A DNA stretch of 53,911 nt from Granulosicoccus sp. (lineage in GTDB: Bacteria > Pseudomonadota > Gammaproteobacteria > Granulosicoccales > Granulosicoccaceae): the NCBI GenBank assembly GCA_023301725.1, contig JALZUD010000015.1, forward strand, positions 1 to 53,911, in the 5' to 3' direction. Of the stretch, positions 17,578 to 26,489 are shown one piece after another (position 1 is the first letter of the stretch; the number at the start of each line of letters is the position of its first letter). Below the pieces are notes generated by a model, which saw nothing but the letters and a program-made list of their open reading frames with translations, ran no database searches and was not told the origin of the DNA. The translations under genes and the position numbers were made by a program.

Positions 17578-18495
17578 TATGAATTTGGACTTTACTTCGG
17601 GGGAGCAACTCGATTCACGGTGACAGTCAAAGGCCTGTTATACATTCGTAATCTTTCTCACAGCATCGAAAAATACATCAATTTGCACAATAACTCTGCG
17701 TTGATCATTTCTTCATACCCACAAGATTTTTCTGACAACATCTGTCGAAAGATATCTTCTTCGATGAAGTACTTATTGTTGGCTTTGTTTTAAAACGCAA
17801 TAGGTTCTACGTAGCACCCTCACACTAATTGAACCTGTCAGGTTTACGTCGCTAAAACATAAATACACCTAGTCTGATATCAGCTGCATGCGAAAATCAG
17901 AATTTGGTGAATTCCTAAGACACCTGACTATTTGTTCGCTATTACTTCAGTGGGCTTCTACCAATTAATCCCAGCGCCCAGACTGTCATCAATGAATTCG
18001 CAATCCGAGCCGAACAATGTAAGAAGTGGCGCTGCCTTAAAAGGACTACTGGTGATTTCCTCTAACGCATTGAAAAAATCTAGGTGTGCTTTCAAAAAAA
18101 GGGTTTGTTATGTTTACACCAACATCTAACTGACGGGCATACACAGCATGCTGCCTTTCGGCGTCGTCAATGCTAACGATCAAAGACGATACTTTTTGTC
18201 GATCTAGTTACTCTCAGCAATGCTGCATTTGCAACTCAGACTCATCATAAGTTTCGTATTGGACATACCTTATTAATGCAAGTGTGGACTATTATTGCTC
18301 TGCTCTAGGACTGTAATTTTTGTATCCAGAAGCAACGCCGCTATTCATCCGAAGGAAAGCGTTTGAAAACTCAATCTGTGTCAACGCCGCCTTTCGCTCT
18401 AGGCCCGACGTCTCCAGCATTCAGCGACGTTGCAATATAACAAGACAAGGTACACTGGATTTCTGATCCATCATATCGCACACAATAAGGCCATC
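17578..18495. other. Gene-poor stretch of about 0.9 kb
   Basis: I see no supported gene here. A plus-strand frame at 17932-18129 (65 codons) has no family resemblance and no ribosome site. A minus-strand frame open over ~45 codons (stop at 17658-17660) has a coding-like composition but only a 27-codon ATG version (17741). The region is AT-rich relative to its neighbours. It presumably contains the promoter of the exporter at 18496 and may hold decayed genes. Confidence 0.4.
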
Positions 18496-19449
18496 ATGCT
18501 TCGCCCATTCATTCAACAACTAGGTTTAAAGACGCAATCAGCTAGCTGGGGGGTGGGATTCATGATGGCTGGCATGGTCATCGTGCCCATCATGGATGCC
18601 ATTGCCAAGGTGCTGGGTGACACTCTCTCACCCATGCAGATTACCTGGGCGCGCTTCGCTTTTCAGTTTGTGTTCATGGGGGCAGCCATTCTGCTTACTC
18701 TCAGTCCTTCTGCATTGATATCACAGCGTCCATTCATACACAGTGTTCGAGGCATCTTACTGGCCATTGCCACCACGTTCTTTTTCTTTTCACTACTCTA
18801 TCTGCCATTGGCAGATGCCATCGCTATCTTCTTTGTGCAGCCGATGATCCTCACAGTACTTTCAGCTCTGGTACTGCGCGAACATATTGGCTGGCACAGG
18901 CGCACAGCGGTTCTGATGGGATTTATTGGCGCACTGCTCATTATCAGACCCGGCACTGATTCATTTACTCTAGCCTCTTTATTGCCCCTGGCTGCAGCTG
19001 TGTTTTTTGCTTCATACATCACACTGACTCGCAAGGTTGCCAACGTCGACCACCCACTTACCATGCAGTTCAGCTCAGCTTTAAGCGCTGCAATTGTTAT
19101 GACTATCGCGTTGCTTGTGGGGAATTTTTCAGACTATGCCTTGTTTCAGCCACGCATGCCCAATGCAACTGAGTGGCTACTTCTTGCCGGGGTGGGCGTT
19201 ATTGCGGCGGTGGGCCACCTCATGGTGGTTATTGCCTTAAATCGAGCGCCAGCCTCATTGCTGGCACCCTTCAGTTACATAGAAATAGTCTCCGCGACAG
19301 CCCTTGGCTGGGTAGTATTCAACGACTGGCCCGACAAAATGACATGGCTAGGTATTAGTGTCATTGTGGCTAGTGGCATGTACGTGTTGTTTCGCGAACA
19401 ACAGATAAGCAAAGCACAAACAAAGGGTGTTAACAACACTCGTACATAG
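18496..19449 (+). CDS. EamA/DMT-family drug/metabolite transporter
   Basis: This 317-residue protein has about ten hydrophobic helices arranged as two EamA repeats. The ATG at 18496 has AAGG (18487-18490) ahead of it; an in-frame TTG at 18430 is less likely. Family cues are the early GMVIVPIMDAIAKVLGDTLS with SPMQITWARFAFQF, and the second-repeat block NRAPASLLAPFSYIEIVSAT. Proteins of this family export small metabolites such as amino acids or nucleoside derivatives across the inner membrane. Its last codons and stop lie inside the left copy of the 110-bp direct repeat. The LysR gene downstream runs the other way, so they are not an operon. Confidence 0.9.
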   Translation: MLRPFIQQLGLKTQSASWGVGFMMAGMVIVPIMDAIAKVLGDTLSPMQITWARFAFQFVFMGAAILLTLSPSALISQRPFIHSVRGILLAIATTFFFFSLLYLPLADAIAIFFVQPMILTVLSALVLREHIGWHRRTAVLMGFIGALLIIRPGTDSFTLASLLPLAAAVFFASYITLTRKVANVDHPLTMQFSSALSAAIVMTIALLVGNFSDYALFQPRMPNATEWLLLAGVGVIAAVGHLMVVIALNRAPASLLAPFSYIEIVSATALGWVVFNDWPDKMTWLGISVIVASGMYVLFREQQISKAQTKGVNNTRT

Positions 19450-19538
19450 CAGAATTCACTGTCGCCTGTCGCCACGGATAGTAATACGACTCCTAGCGTT
19501 TTGAAGACTGCGTTGTGATTAATCAGACTTTACTAATG
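19429..19538 (+). repeat. 110-bp direct repeat, left copy
   Basis: It aligns without gaps to 23396-23505, with 95 of 110 bases identical by hand. The last 62 bp (19477-19538) match at 60 of 62. The copy begins in the last codons of the EamA gene (Val-Asn-Asn-Thr-Arg-Thr-stop). It ends with the bases that, in the right copy, encode the last codon and stop of gpsA. It directly abuts a chemoreceptor gene remnant. Confidence 0.9.
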
Positions 19539-19548
19539 GAGCCTGTAA

Positions 19549-19692
19549 ACCAGTGCCGACCAGACTAGTGACGCAGCGCACGAGCTGGACGCCATATCTA
19601 CGACATTGGAAGATCTTGTCAATCGCTTTACCATCGCTGATACCCAAACCAGTGTGCGTGCGGCTAGCGCCACAGGGCCATCAACTAGTTGA
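19549..19692 (+). pseudogene. C-terminal remnant of a methyl-accepting chemotaxis protein
   Basis: An open frame with no start codon runs from just after a TAA at 19546-19548 to TGA at 19690-19692. It reads TSADQTSDAAHELDAISTTL, then EDLVNRFTI and a polar tail. This is the end pattern of chemoreceptors: compare [18 protein letters not shown] at the end of the intact receptor in this window. VNQ in a neighbouring frame just upstream (19545-19553) hints at a frameshift. The rest of the gene is missing; the left repeat ends 10 bp earlier. Interpreted as a fragment carried in or left behind by recombination. Confidence 0.7.
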
Positions 19693-19816
19693 AGGATTAA
19701 GGCTGCTAGCCAATAAAAGTCACACCTGTTTTTAACTGAGCATAAAGAGTTGTAATGCAACACGCCACGTCAGGTGTTTGCACGAGGCGGTAGCCATCGG
19801 TCTGGAGTTAAAAAAC

Positions 19817-20782
19817 CTACTCGCGAACTTCAAGCATCTGCGCGATGTTCGAGGCTATCTTATTAAGCTCTGGTATCAGCTCGTCATGCAATAATTGCTG
19901 GAAAGTGTTGGTAAGGATGTCAGGCAGGGTGCCTAATTCGTTTAAGCGATTAATTAAAAACACACTGCGCGAAAGTCCTGCAAAGGGCAGTGGATAAATA
20001 TCCACTTCATCGAGAAACCGGCTCGCGTCAAGAATGCTGAGCGGGGTAGCCAGCGTCCAGCCTCCGGTCTTGGCAACGGTAGCCACTACAGATCGGGTAG
20101 TTTCAAACGAATATCGTCGTGCCACATCCAGTCGAATGCGCTTCAGATGCGTGACCACCAAGTGCCCGATCGGCATAGCTTCAGAATATTGCACCAGTGG
20201 CAGAGATGTCAGCTGTTCGTGCCAGTCTTTAGATGCGTCGTAACAACCTTTGGCAACCACCAGCACAAAATGCTCGCGAAAGAGTTCCTGTATCTGAAAC
20301 TTTGCAATGTCGGCAGGGATGCTCGCAGTGACAGCGATGTCGGCGTCTCGAGCCATCATGCGCGCGGTTACCTCATCTGAACGGCCCGAAAACGTGCAGA
20401 TGTAGCTCTGCGGTAGTTTTGTTTGCAGAGCGGTGGCGATAACCGGTGTGATAGAGGCATCCAGATCATCAATAATGGCGAAGTTGAGCACTGGCAAGCT
20501 GTTGGCATGATTGTCAGCAAGAGCCGCTTCTGCTTCAGTTACCATTGATGCAATACGGTGCGCGTGCAGACTGAGAACCTGGCCTGCCGGTGTCAGGGCT
20601 ACCGGTTTTTGCTGTCGGTCAAATAGCGTAATGCCTACACTTTGCTCAAGTGTGGTGATGTGCTGAGACACGCTCAATTTACTCATTCCAAGATTCTTTG
20701 CAGCCCCCGCTACTGATTTTGCCTCCTCTAGAGCAATGAAGATGCGCAATCCGCGTAAAGTGAGCCGGTCTGTGGAATTCAT
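19817..20782 (-). CDS. LysR-family transcriptional regulator
   Basis: This 321-residue protein has an N-terminal winged helix-turn-helix: LRGLRIFIALEEAKSVAGAA with NLGMSKLSVSQHITTLEQSV and GITLFDRQQKPVALTPAGQVL (~residues 8-70). The C-terminal part is a periplasmic-binding-like effector domain (from ~95). It is divergent from the DMGDH-like oxidase gene with 194 bp between the starts, the classical LysR arrangement. I infer that it controls that gene, perhaps in response to a methylated amine. Both lie in the segment bracketed by the 110-bp repeats. The effector is unknown. Confidence 0.92.
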   Translation of the reverse strand: MNSTDRLTLRGLRIFIALEEAKSVAGAAKNLGMSKLSVSQHITTLEQSVGITLFDRQQKPVALTPAGQVLSLHAHRIASMVTEAEAALADNHANSLPVLNFAIIDDLDASITPVIATALQTKLPQSYICTFSGRSDEVTARMMARDADIAVTASIPADIAKFQIQELFREHFVLVVAKGCYDASKDWHEQLTSLPLVQYSEAMPIGHLVVTHLKRIRLDVARRYSFETTRSVVATVAKTGGWTLATPLSILDASRFLDEVDIYPLPFAGLSRSVFLINRLNELGTLPDILTNTFQQLLHDELIPELNKIASNIAQMLEVRE

Positions 20783-20976
20783 CGTGGTTCAGGGCTTCCT
20801 ATATAAGGCGTGGGCATTTGATCAATAACCACAGACGGCGTTCGAGTGCCCTTGAGTGTTAGCTGTTCGGAAACATTGAATATGTCGTTCTAAATAGTCG
20901 AACTAGTAACTCAGTGCTTTGAGAGTCTGTTCGTTTTGAGTATAACTTAAGGCCTCATCAGCTGGAATTCGTCTCT
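20783..20976. promoter_or_regulatory. Divergent control region between the LysR gene and the oxidase gene
   Basis: This 194-bp space between divergent starts should hold both promoters and LysR binding sites. GTTC (20887-20890) and GAAC (20900-20903) form a short dyad with a 9-base centre in a TTC-rich segment, compatible with a LysR half-site pair but far from proof. No clear -35/-10 pair stands out. Confidence 0.35.
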
Positions 20977-23400
20977 ATGAAAAGTCAAACTCGCGCCGTA
21001 GTCATCGGGGGCGGCATCGCCGGTTGCTCTACCATCTATCACCTTACCCAAGAGGGCTGGACGGACGTGGTGCTGCTGGAGCGCGACGAGCTCACATCCG
21101 GCACCACCTGGCATTCAGCAGCTCAGGTGACCAATTTCGGTGGTAACCAGACCATGGTGGGTCTGAAGACGCATTCCATCAAGCTGTACAAGGAACTGGC
21201 CGATGATCCTGAGTACCCTATTAATTACCACCATGCAGACGGTGGCATACGTCTGGCCAACACCAAGGAGCAAATGGAAGGGTATCGCCACTTTGCCAGT
21301 ATGGCCAAGGGTATGGGGGTTGAATTTGAAATTATCGACGCTGAAGAGTGCGCGCGACGCCACCCACTGCTGTCGACTGAAAATTTGCTGGGTGGGCTAT
21401 GGGACCCAATGGACGGTGACATCGATCCCGCACAGTTGTGTCAAGCCCTGGCTCGTCGTGCACGTAACGCGGGTGCAAAAATTTATCGCAATACGCCGGT
21501 CACGAATCTGACCCAGCACAAAGATGGCAGCTGGACGGTTCATACCGACAGCGGTGACATCCAGTGCGAGGTGGTGGTTAATGCTTGTGGGTACCGAGTG
21601 AATGAGGTGGGCGCGATGATGGGTGTGCACCATCCCGTAACTTCGATGGAGCATCAGTACTTTGTTACTGAAGCCATTTCGGAAATTGAAGCCGCGGATC
21701 ATCGCATGCCACTACTGCGTTGCCCCATCAGTGATTACTATTGCCGCCAGGAGAAGAACGGTTTATTGGTGGGGTTTTATGAGCAAGATTGTAAAACCTG
21801 GGGTATGGACGGCATTGACCCGAACTTTGTCAACGCCCTTTGTCCAGACGATATGGACCGCGTCATGGATGTATTGGAAGGTGCGTTTGCACGTATGCCC
21901 GCACTGGCAGAGGTGGGCGTTCACTCCATCGTCAATGGGCCGATCACCTACACCATCGATGGTGCGCCACTGGTAGGCCCCATTCCCGGCAAACGTAACG
22001 CGTATTGCATTATTGGCTTACGGGCAGGTCTTGGCGAAGGCGGCGGGCACGGTTGGTTACTGGCGCAACAGATCGTACACGGTGAGGCCTGCTACGACAC
22101 CTGGTGTATTGATCCACGTCGCTTTACCGGACATGCCAACGTCGAATTAACCGCACTCAAAGCGATTGAAGATTATCAGAACGAATTTCGTTTTCACTAC
22201 CCGCACGAATTTCGTCCAGCTGGCCGTTCAGCCAAGACCACGCCTATCACCCCCATTCTGGCGGCAGAAGGTGCCGAGTTTGGTGTAGTAAACGGCTGGG
22301 AACGTGCTGCCTACTTCAAGCCTACCGAAGACTTCACAGAATCTCACAGCTTTCGTTTTAACGAAGCTTTTGATGTAGTGGGCAATGAAATCAAGTCCCT
22401 GCAATCGGGCGTTGGCATGACGGAAGTTAATGGATTTAATCGATTTGAAATCACAGGCACTGGTGTGCACGATTGGCTCGATACTCTGGTGTGCAGCCGG
22501 GTTCCTCGTAAGGTAGGAAAAATAGGCTTAACGTACCTACTCAATGAACATGGTAACGTTAAAGGTGAGGCCACCCTTGCCAACCTTGAGGAGAATCGGG
22601 TGTGGTACGGCTCAGCCGCAGCGTCTGAATTTCATGACATGGACTGGTTGAATAAATGGTTGCCAGAGGATGGATCGATACAGGTTCGTTCGCTAACCAA
22701 CGACTGGACTATTCTGGTTATAGCAGGACCCAAATCACGTGATGTGCTCTGCGCAGTTGCTCGGGGGGATTGGTCGAAAGAGGCATTGCCTTGGTTGTCG
22801 GCGCGCGAGGCTTATATTGGTTTTGTTCAGGCTGTGGTCATGTCAGTGAGCTTTTCAGGTGAACTGGCGTACGAAATCCATGTGCCAAATGCCCAGCTGT
22901 ATGCCGCTTACACTGCACTAAAAGAAGCGGGTAAAGCGCACGGCATGACGATGTTTGGCAGCCGGGCTGTAGAATCGATGCGTCTGGAAAAAGGCTATCG
23001 TCATTGGAAAGCCGACCTGATTACCGAGTTTGATCCGCTGGAAAGTAACCTTGATCGGTTCGTCTTGCTCGACAAGCCAGAATTTGTTGGAAAACAGGCC
23101 TTGCTTGAGCATCAAAAGGCAGGGCCGAGACGCAAGTTTGTCACCTTGATCGTAGACTGTACCCACGCACCGGCACACGCCGGGGACAGCATAGTCACTG
23201 CTGATGGTACGTGTATCGGCACCATCACCTCTGGCGACTGGGGATACCGTGTGGGCAAGAATATAGCCATGGGTTTTATCGATGTGGGCTATGACACCAC
23301 GGGTACCGAGCTGTTTGTTGAAGTTATCGGCGAGGCGTTTGCCTCAACCGTAGTCGATCCCGACCTCTATGATCCTCAATATAAACTGGTTCGAGGTTAA
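20977..23400 (+). CDS. Dimethylglycine/sarcosine dehydrogenase-like FAD oxidase fused to a GcvT aminomethyltransferase
   Basis: This 807-residue two-domain protein has an N-terminal (~1-380) FAD-dependent DAO domain: a dinucleotide fold VVIGGGIAGCSTIYHL (residues 8-23) and TSGTTWHSAAQ, whose His46 fits the covalent-FAD His of dimethylglycine and sarcosine dehydrogenases. After a linker domain, ~430-800 is a folate-binding GcvT module (VNGWERAAYF, then SGELAYEIHVPN and MRLEKGYRHWKADL). Such enzymes demethylate N-methyl amines and pass the one-carbon unit to tetrahydrofolate. Length fits the family, so it looks intact. Its stop codon lies inside the right copy of the 110-bp repeat. The substrate could be dimethylglycine, sarcosine or a related amine. 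Confidence 0.9.
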   Translation: MKSQTRAVVIGGGIAGCSTIYHLTQEGWTDVVLLERDELTSGTTWHSAAQVTNFGGNQTMVGLKTHSIKLYKELADDPEYPINYHHADGGIRLANTKEQMEGYRHFASMAKGMGVEFEIIDAEECARRHPLLSTENLLGGLWDPMDGDIDPAQLCQALARRARNAGAKIYRNTPVTNLTQHKDGSWTVHTDSGDIQCEVVVNACGYRVNEVGAMMGVHHPVTSMEHQYFVTEAISEIEAADHRMPLLRCPISDYYCRQEKNGLLVGFYEQDCKTWGMDGIDPNFVNALCPDDMDRVMDVLEGAFARMPALAEVGVHSIVNGPITYTIDGAPLVGPIPGKRNAYCIIGLRAGLGEGGGHGWLLAQQIVHGEACYDTWCIDPRRFTGHANVELTALKAIEDYQNEFRFHYPHEFRPAGRSAKTTPITPILAAEGAEFGVVNGWERAAYFKPTEDFTESHSFRFNEAFDVVGNEIKSLQSGVGMTEVNGFNRFEITGTGVHDWLDTLVCSRVPRKVGKIGLTYLLNEHGNVKGEATLANLEENRVWYGSAAASEFHDMDWLNKWLPEDGSIQVRSLTNDWTILVIAGPKSRDVLCAVARGDWSKEALPWLSAREAYIGFVQAVVMSVSFSGELAYEIHVPNAQLYAAYTALKEAGKAHGMTMFGSRAVESMRLEKGYRHWKADLITEFDPLESNLDRFVLLDKPEFVGKQALLEHQKAGPRRKFVTLIVDCTHAPAHAGDSIVTADGTCIGTITSGDWGYRVGKNIAMGFIDVGYDTTGTELFVEVIGEAFASTVVDPDLYDPQYKLVRG

Positions 23401-23505
23401 CAACAGTCGCGCATAGCAGTGTTCACTGCCAATTATCGCTAAAGATAGTAATACGACTCCTGGCGTTTTGAAGACTGCGTTGTAATTAATCAGACTTTAC
23501 TAATG
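23396..23505 (+). repeat. 110-bp direct repeat, right copy
   Basis: Ungapped partner of 19429-19538. It contains the oxidase stop (TAA at 23398-23400). Read in the EamA frame it gives Val-Asn-Asn-Ser-Arg-Ala-stop (TAG at 23414-23416), close to the true EamA ending Val-Asn-Asn-Thr-Arg-Thr-stop. It ends with the last His codon and stop of gpsA (23500-23505). It therefore looks like the original spacer between convergent EamA and gpsA genes. Confidence 0.9.
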
Positions 23506-24651
23506 TTCAGCACTAGCACTCATCTCACGATCTAATAGCGCCTCTACCGCTTGGTGAGGGCTAACACCTTCAACCACCACTCGGTATATCTGCTCAATAA
23601 TAGGCATGTGTACATCTAGCTTTTGCGCTTGTTCATAAACCGCACGCGCAGCACCAATACCCTCAACCACTTGGCCAATTTCTGCAGACGCCTCGTCAAT
23701 TGACTTACCTGACGCCAAGGCAAGCCCCATACGGCGGTTGCGTGATTGATTGTCAGTACAGGTTAAAACAAGATCACCCATACCCGCTAACCCGACAAAG
23801 GTTTCCTTTTGCGCACCCAGAGCTAAACCTAGGCGCGACAACTCACGCAAGCCACGATTGATTAAGGCGATGCGAGCATTCGCGCCAAAACCTAAACCGT
23901 CAGATAAACCTGCGCCAATAGCCAAGGCATTTTTTACCGCCCCACCTATCTCTACACCCACCATATCTGAAGATGTATAGGCAATGAAGTTCTTGGTGCG
24001 TAATGCATTGGCCATGTTGACTGCCCATTGCTCGTCAGACGCTGCCACCGTGATAGCTGTAGGCAGCCCCGCTCCAACCTCCAGGGCAAACGTTGGGCCC
24101 GACAAAACTGCAATTTTCTTACACACTGGAATGACTTGCATGGCAACCTGATGTGGCAACAAACCTGTGTCTAATTCAAAGCCTTTGGTGGCCCAAGCCA
24201 GTTCGAGAGTCTGTGCACGACTCCCCATACTTTGCCGTATATCGTCAAGAACGGATCTGAATGCGTGACTGGGTACCGAAACCAATATTCTTGGACTGAA
24301 GTTTGTCTTCGAATCTGCATTGACTTCCGAATCCGCACTTAAATCTACACGTGAATCCGTACTGATAACCCCAACAACGACCACACTACCGTCCACTTCA
24401 CTATCCGATCGATACCCCGCTTCAGCGTAATCCCGCATAGCCTCACTCCAAGTCTTACACACGAGCAGATTGTCAGGAAACGACGACCCCGGCAGGTACC
24501 TTTCATTACAACGCTCGGAAGCCAAACGCTGCATCTGTGATTCATCCCGCCCCCACAACTTTACTGGGTTGCCAGCTCGAGCTAACTGAATAGCCAGCGC
24601 CGTGCCCCAAGAACCCGCGCCGATAACCAATATGGGATTATTGTTTTGCAT
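23500..24651 (-). CDS. gpsA: NAD(P)H-dependent glycerol-3-phosphate dehydrogenase with an internal insertion
   Basis: This 383-residue enzyme reduces dihydroxyacetone phosphate to sn-glycerol 3-phosphate for phospholipid synthesis. It shows the Rossmann start ILVIGAGSWGTALAIQLA, a WATKGFE segment, LSGPTFALEVGAGLPTA and EIGGAVKNALAIGAGLSDGL with the catalytic Lys. The start is the ATG at 24651; an in-frame GTG at 24720 would run into the ABC exporter gene. Usual length is ~330-340; the excess is an insertion at ~80-121 with acidic degenerate units (TDSRVDLSADSEVNADSKTN) just before the ILVSVPSHAF strand. It follows the ABC exporter by 20 bp and is probably co-transcribed with it. Confidence 0.93.
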   Translation of the reverse strand: MQNNNPILVIGAGSWGTALAIQLARAGNPVKLWGRDESQMQRLASERCNERYLPGSSFPDNLLVCKTWSEAMRDYAEAGYRSDSEVDGSVVVVGVISTDSRVDLSADSEVNADSKTNFSPRILVSVPSHAFRSVLDDIRQSMGSRAQTLELAWATKGFELDTGLLPHQVAMQVIPVCKKIAVLSGPTFALEVGAGLPTAITVAASDEQWAVNMANALRTKNFIAYTSSDMVGVEIGGAVKNALAIGAGLSDGLGFGANARIALINRGLRELSRLGLALGAQKETFVGLAGMGDLVLTCTDNQSRNRRMGLALASGKSIDEASAEIGQVVEGIGAARAVYEQAQKLDVHMPIIEQIYRVVVEGVSPHQAVEALLDREMSASAEH

Positions 24652-24671
24652 TTGCTTTTTTGCTTGCTTAT

Positions 24672-26474
24672 TCAATGGCCATGTTGCTCTAGTTTCAAGG
24701 CACCAGTTTGTACTGCCCACTGGCGTGCATAATGCCCGTCTGTTATCTGCAACAGTTCTTGGTGAGTACCGCGCTCTACAATATCTCCATGCTCAAGCAC
24801 GACAATTTCATCAGCGCTTACAATAGTGCTGAGTCTATGCGCCACAACCAACACCGTTCGTTGTTTAGAGACCACTGCCAGTGAACGCTGAATGGCAGCT
24901 TCTGTTTCATTATCAACAGCGCTGGTGGCTTCATCAAGAATCAATATAGGCGGATTTTTAATGATGGCGCGCGCCAAGGATAGACGCTGACGTTGCCCAC
25001 CCGAAAGTTTGATGCCACGCTCGCCTACCAGAGTGTCAAAGCCCTGTGGTAAGTCATCAATGAATTCAAAAGCTTCAGCCGCGCGCGCGGCCTCTAGAAT
25101 TTCATGATCGTTAGCATCCGGCTTACCATAGGCAATGTTGTCTCTAATACTGCCTTCAAACAAAAACACGTCCTGGCTGACAAGGCCAATACTGGAACGC
25201 AAGCTGTGCAGCGACAACTCTTCTATTGCTACATCATTAATACGTATTGATCCTGCATTCACAGGATAAAACCGTAACAGCAGTTTAATCAACGTTGATT
25301 TACCAGAACCCGTGGTTCCAACCAGAGCCACCGTACTACCGGCAACAATGTTTAGGTCTATCTTGTTAACACCACTTTGCGAATCAGGATAGTGGAATTT
25401 GACTGATTCAAACTGCACAGAGCCCGACTGCCCCTCTGGCACAGTGGCATCGCCTGTATCTCGCACATCAGTGTCGGTTTCTATCAGTTTAAGTATGCGG
25501 CGTGTGCTCGCCATGGCTCTTTCGTACAAGTCAACAGTTTGGGCTAGTCGCGTAAGAGGCCAAAGCAGTCGCTGAGTCAGAAACACCAGCATGCCGTAAG
25601 CGCCCACATTCAAACTGCCATCGAGTGCTTTCAATCCGCCAAGAATAAACGTGGCCATGAATCCTGCAAGAATAGCCATCCTGATGAGCGGCACAAACGC
25701 TGAGCTAATTCGAATAGCACGGCGATTAGCTTGCACATACTGATCACTCACCGCAGATAAACGCGCACTTTCGCGTGATTCTGACGTGAACGATTTAATG
25801 GTAGACATGCCACCAATGTTGTTGCTTAAACGCGAAGAAAGCTCCCCCACCCTTTCACGCACTTGCGCATACAACGGAGTTGCACGCCGCATAAAATAAA
25901 ATGCTCCCCAAACAACCACTGGAATAGGAGCAATAGCTAATAAGGCAATACTGGGAGATATGTAGAAAAATACACCACCTACTAGTGTGACGCTAACAAA
26001 CACTTGTAGAAAGTCGTTGGCACCACCATCGAGAAATCGCTCAAGCTGATTAACATCATCATTGAGGATGGAGGTGAGTTCCCCTGAGCTACGTGATTCG
26101 AAAAACCCCATGTCCTGTCGTTGTACTTGATTGTAGGCATCCAGGCGCAGATCAGCCTGCAGGTCTTGTGCAAGATTGCGCCATAAAATCAGATACAAAT
26201 ACTGAAACAACGACTCCCCAGCCCAGATCAACAGCGTTAAAAACGCCAGCATGTATATTTGAGCCTGAGGTGTGGAGAACCCTAAGCTTGCAAGGAAACT
26301 CTCTTGCTGATTGACCACCACATCAATCGCTATGCCGATGAGAATCTCCGGCATGATATCGAACAAGGTGTTTAGTGCAGAACAGGTACTGGCAAGAATA
26401 ATGCGCCGGCGATAGCCACGTGCATAGCGCAACAAATGTAGAAGGGCCCCAAAACTTGTTGCAGCGTCACTCAT
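24672..26474 (-). CDS. ABC exporter half-transporter (fused membrane and ATPase domains)
   Basis: This 600-residue MsbA-type half transporter has six membrane helices in residues ~20-310, then a nucleotide-binding domain with Walker A GTTGSGKSTLIKLLL, signature LSGGQRQRLSLARAI, Walker B ILILDEATSA and the switch His (VVAHRLSTI). It should work as a homodimer exporting a lipid, peptide or drug. gpsA follows after 20 bp. Its ATG at 26474 lies only 15 bp after an intrinsic terminator and has no clear Shine-Dalgarno site, so expression may depend on read-through or attenuation. The substrate is unknown. Confidence 0.92.
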   Translation of the reverse strand: MSDAATSFGALLHLLRYARGYRRRIILASTCSALNTLFDIMPEILIGIAIDVVVNQQESFLASLGFSTPQAQIYMLAFLTLLIWAGESLFQYLYLILWRNLAQDLQADLRLDAYNQVQRQDMGFFESRSSGELTSILNDDVNQLERFLDGGANDFLQVFVSVTLVGGVFFYISPSIALLAIAPIPVVVWGAFYFMRRATPLYAQVRERVGELSSRLSNNIGGMSTIKSFTSESRESARLSAVSDQYVQANRRAIRISSAFVPLIRMAILAGFMATFILGGLKALDGSLNVGAYGMLVFLTQRLLWPLTRLAQTVDLYERAMASTRRILKLIETDTDVRDTGDATVPEGQSGSVQFESVKFHYPDSQSGVNKIDLNIVAGSTVALVGTTGSGKSTLIKLLLRFYPVNAGSIRINDVAIEELSLHSLRSSIGLVSQDVFLFEGSIRDNIAYGKPDANDHEILEAARAAEAFEFIDDLPQGFDTLVGERGIKLSGGQRQRLSLARAIIKNPPILILDEATSAVDNETEAAIQRSLAVVSKQRTVLVVAHRLSTIVSADEIVVLEHGDIVERGTHQELLQITDGHYARQWAVQTGALKLEQHGH

Positions 26475-26489
26475 GAGATTGTTTCAGGC

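Noticed and set aside
17658-17796. A ~45-codon open minus-strand frame
   Set aside because: The only ATG version is 27 codons long and no family is recognisable. Mentioned in the spacer note but not called.
17932-18129. A 65-codon plus-strand frame in the large spacer
   Set aside because: No ribosome site, no recognisable motif, odd composition, and no gene context; treated as chance.
19533-19763. A 76-codon minus-strand frame next to the left repeat
   Set aside because: It lies antisense to the chemoreceptor remnant. Its stop merely copies the gpsA stop contained in the repeat.
23412-23505. The duplicated segment as a phage or integron attachment site
   Set aside because: No integrase gene lies in or beside the cassette, and the repeat includes gene ends from both flanks, which fits spacer duplication better.
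24652-24720. Extended N-terminus for GpsA from a GTG at 24720
   Set aside because: It overlaps the ABC exporter gene and lies outside the conserved protein; the ATG at 24651 directly precedes the Rossmann strand.
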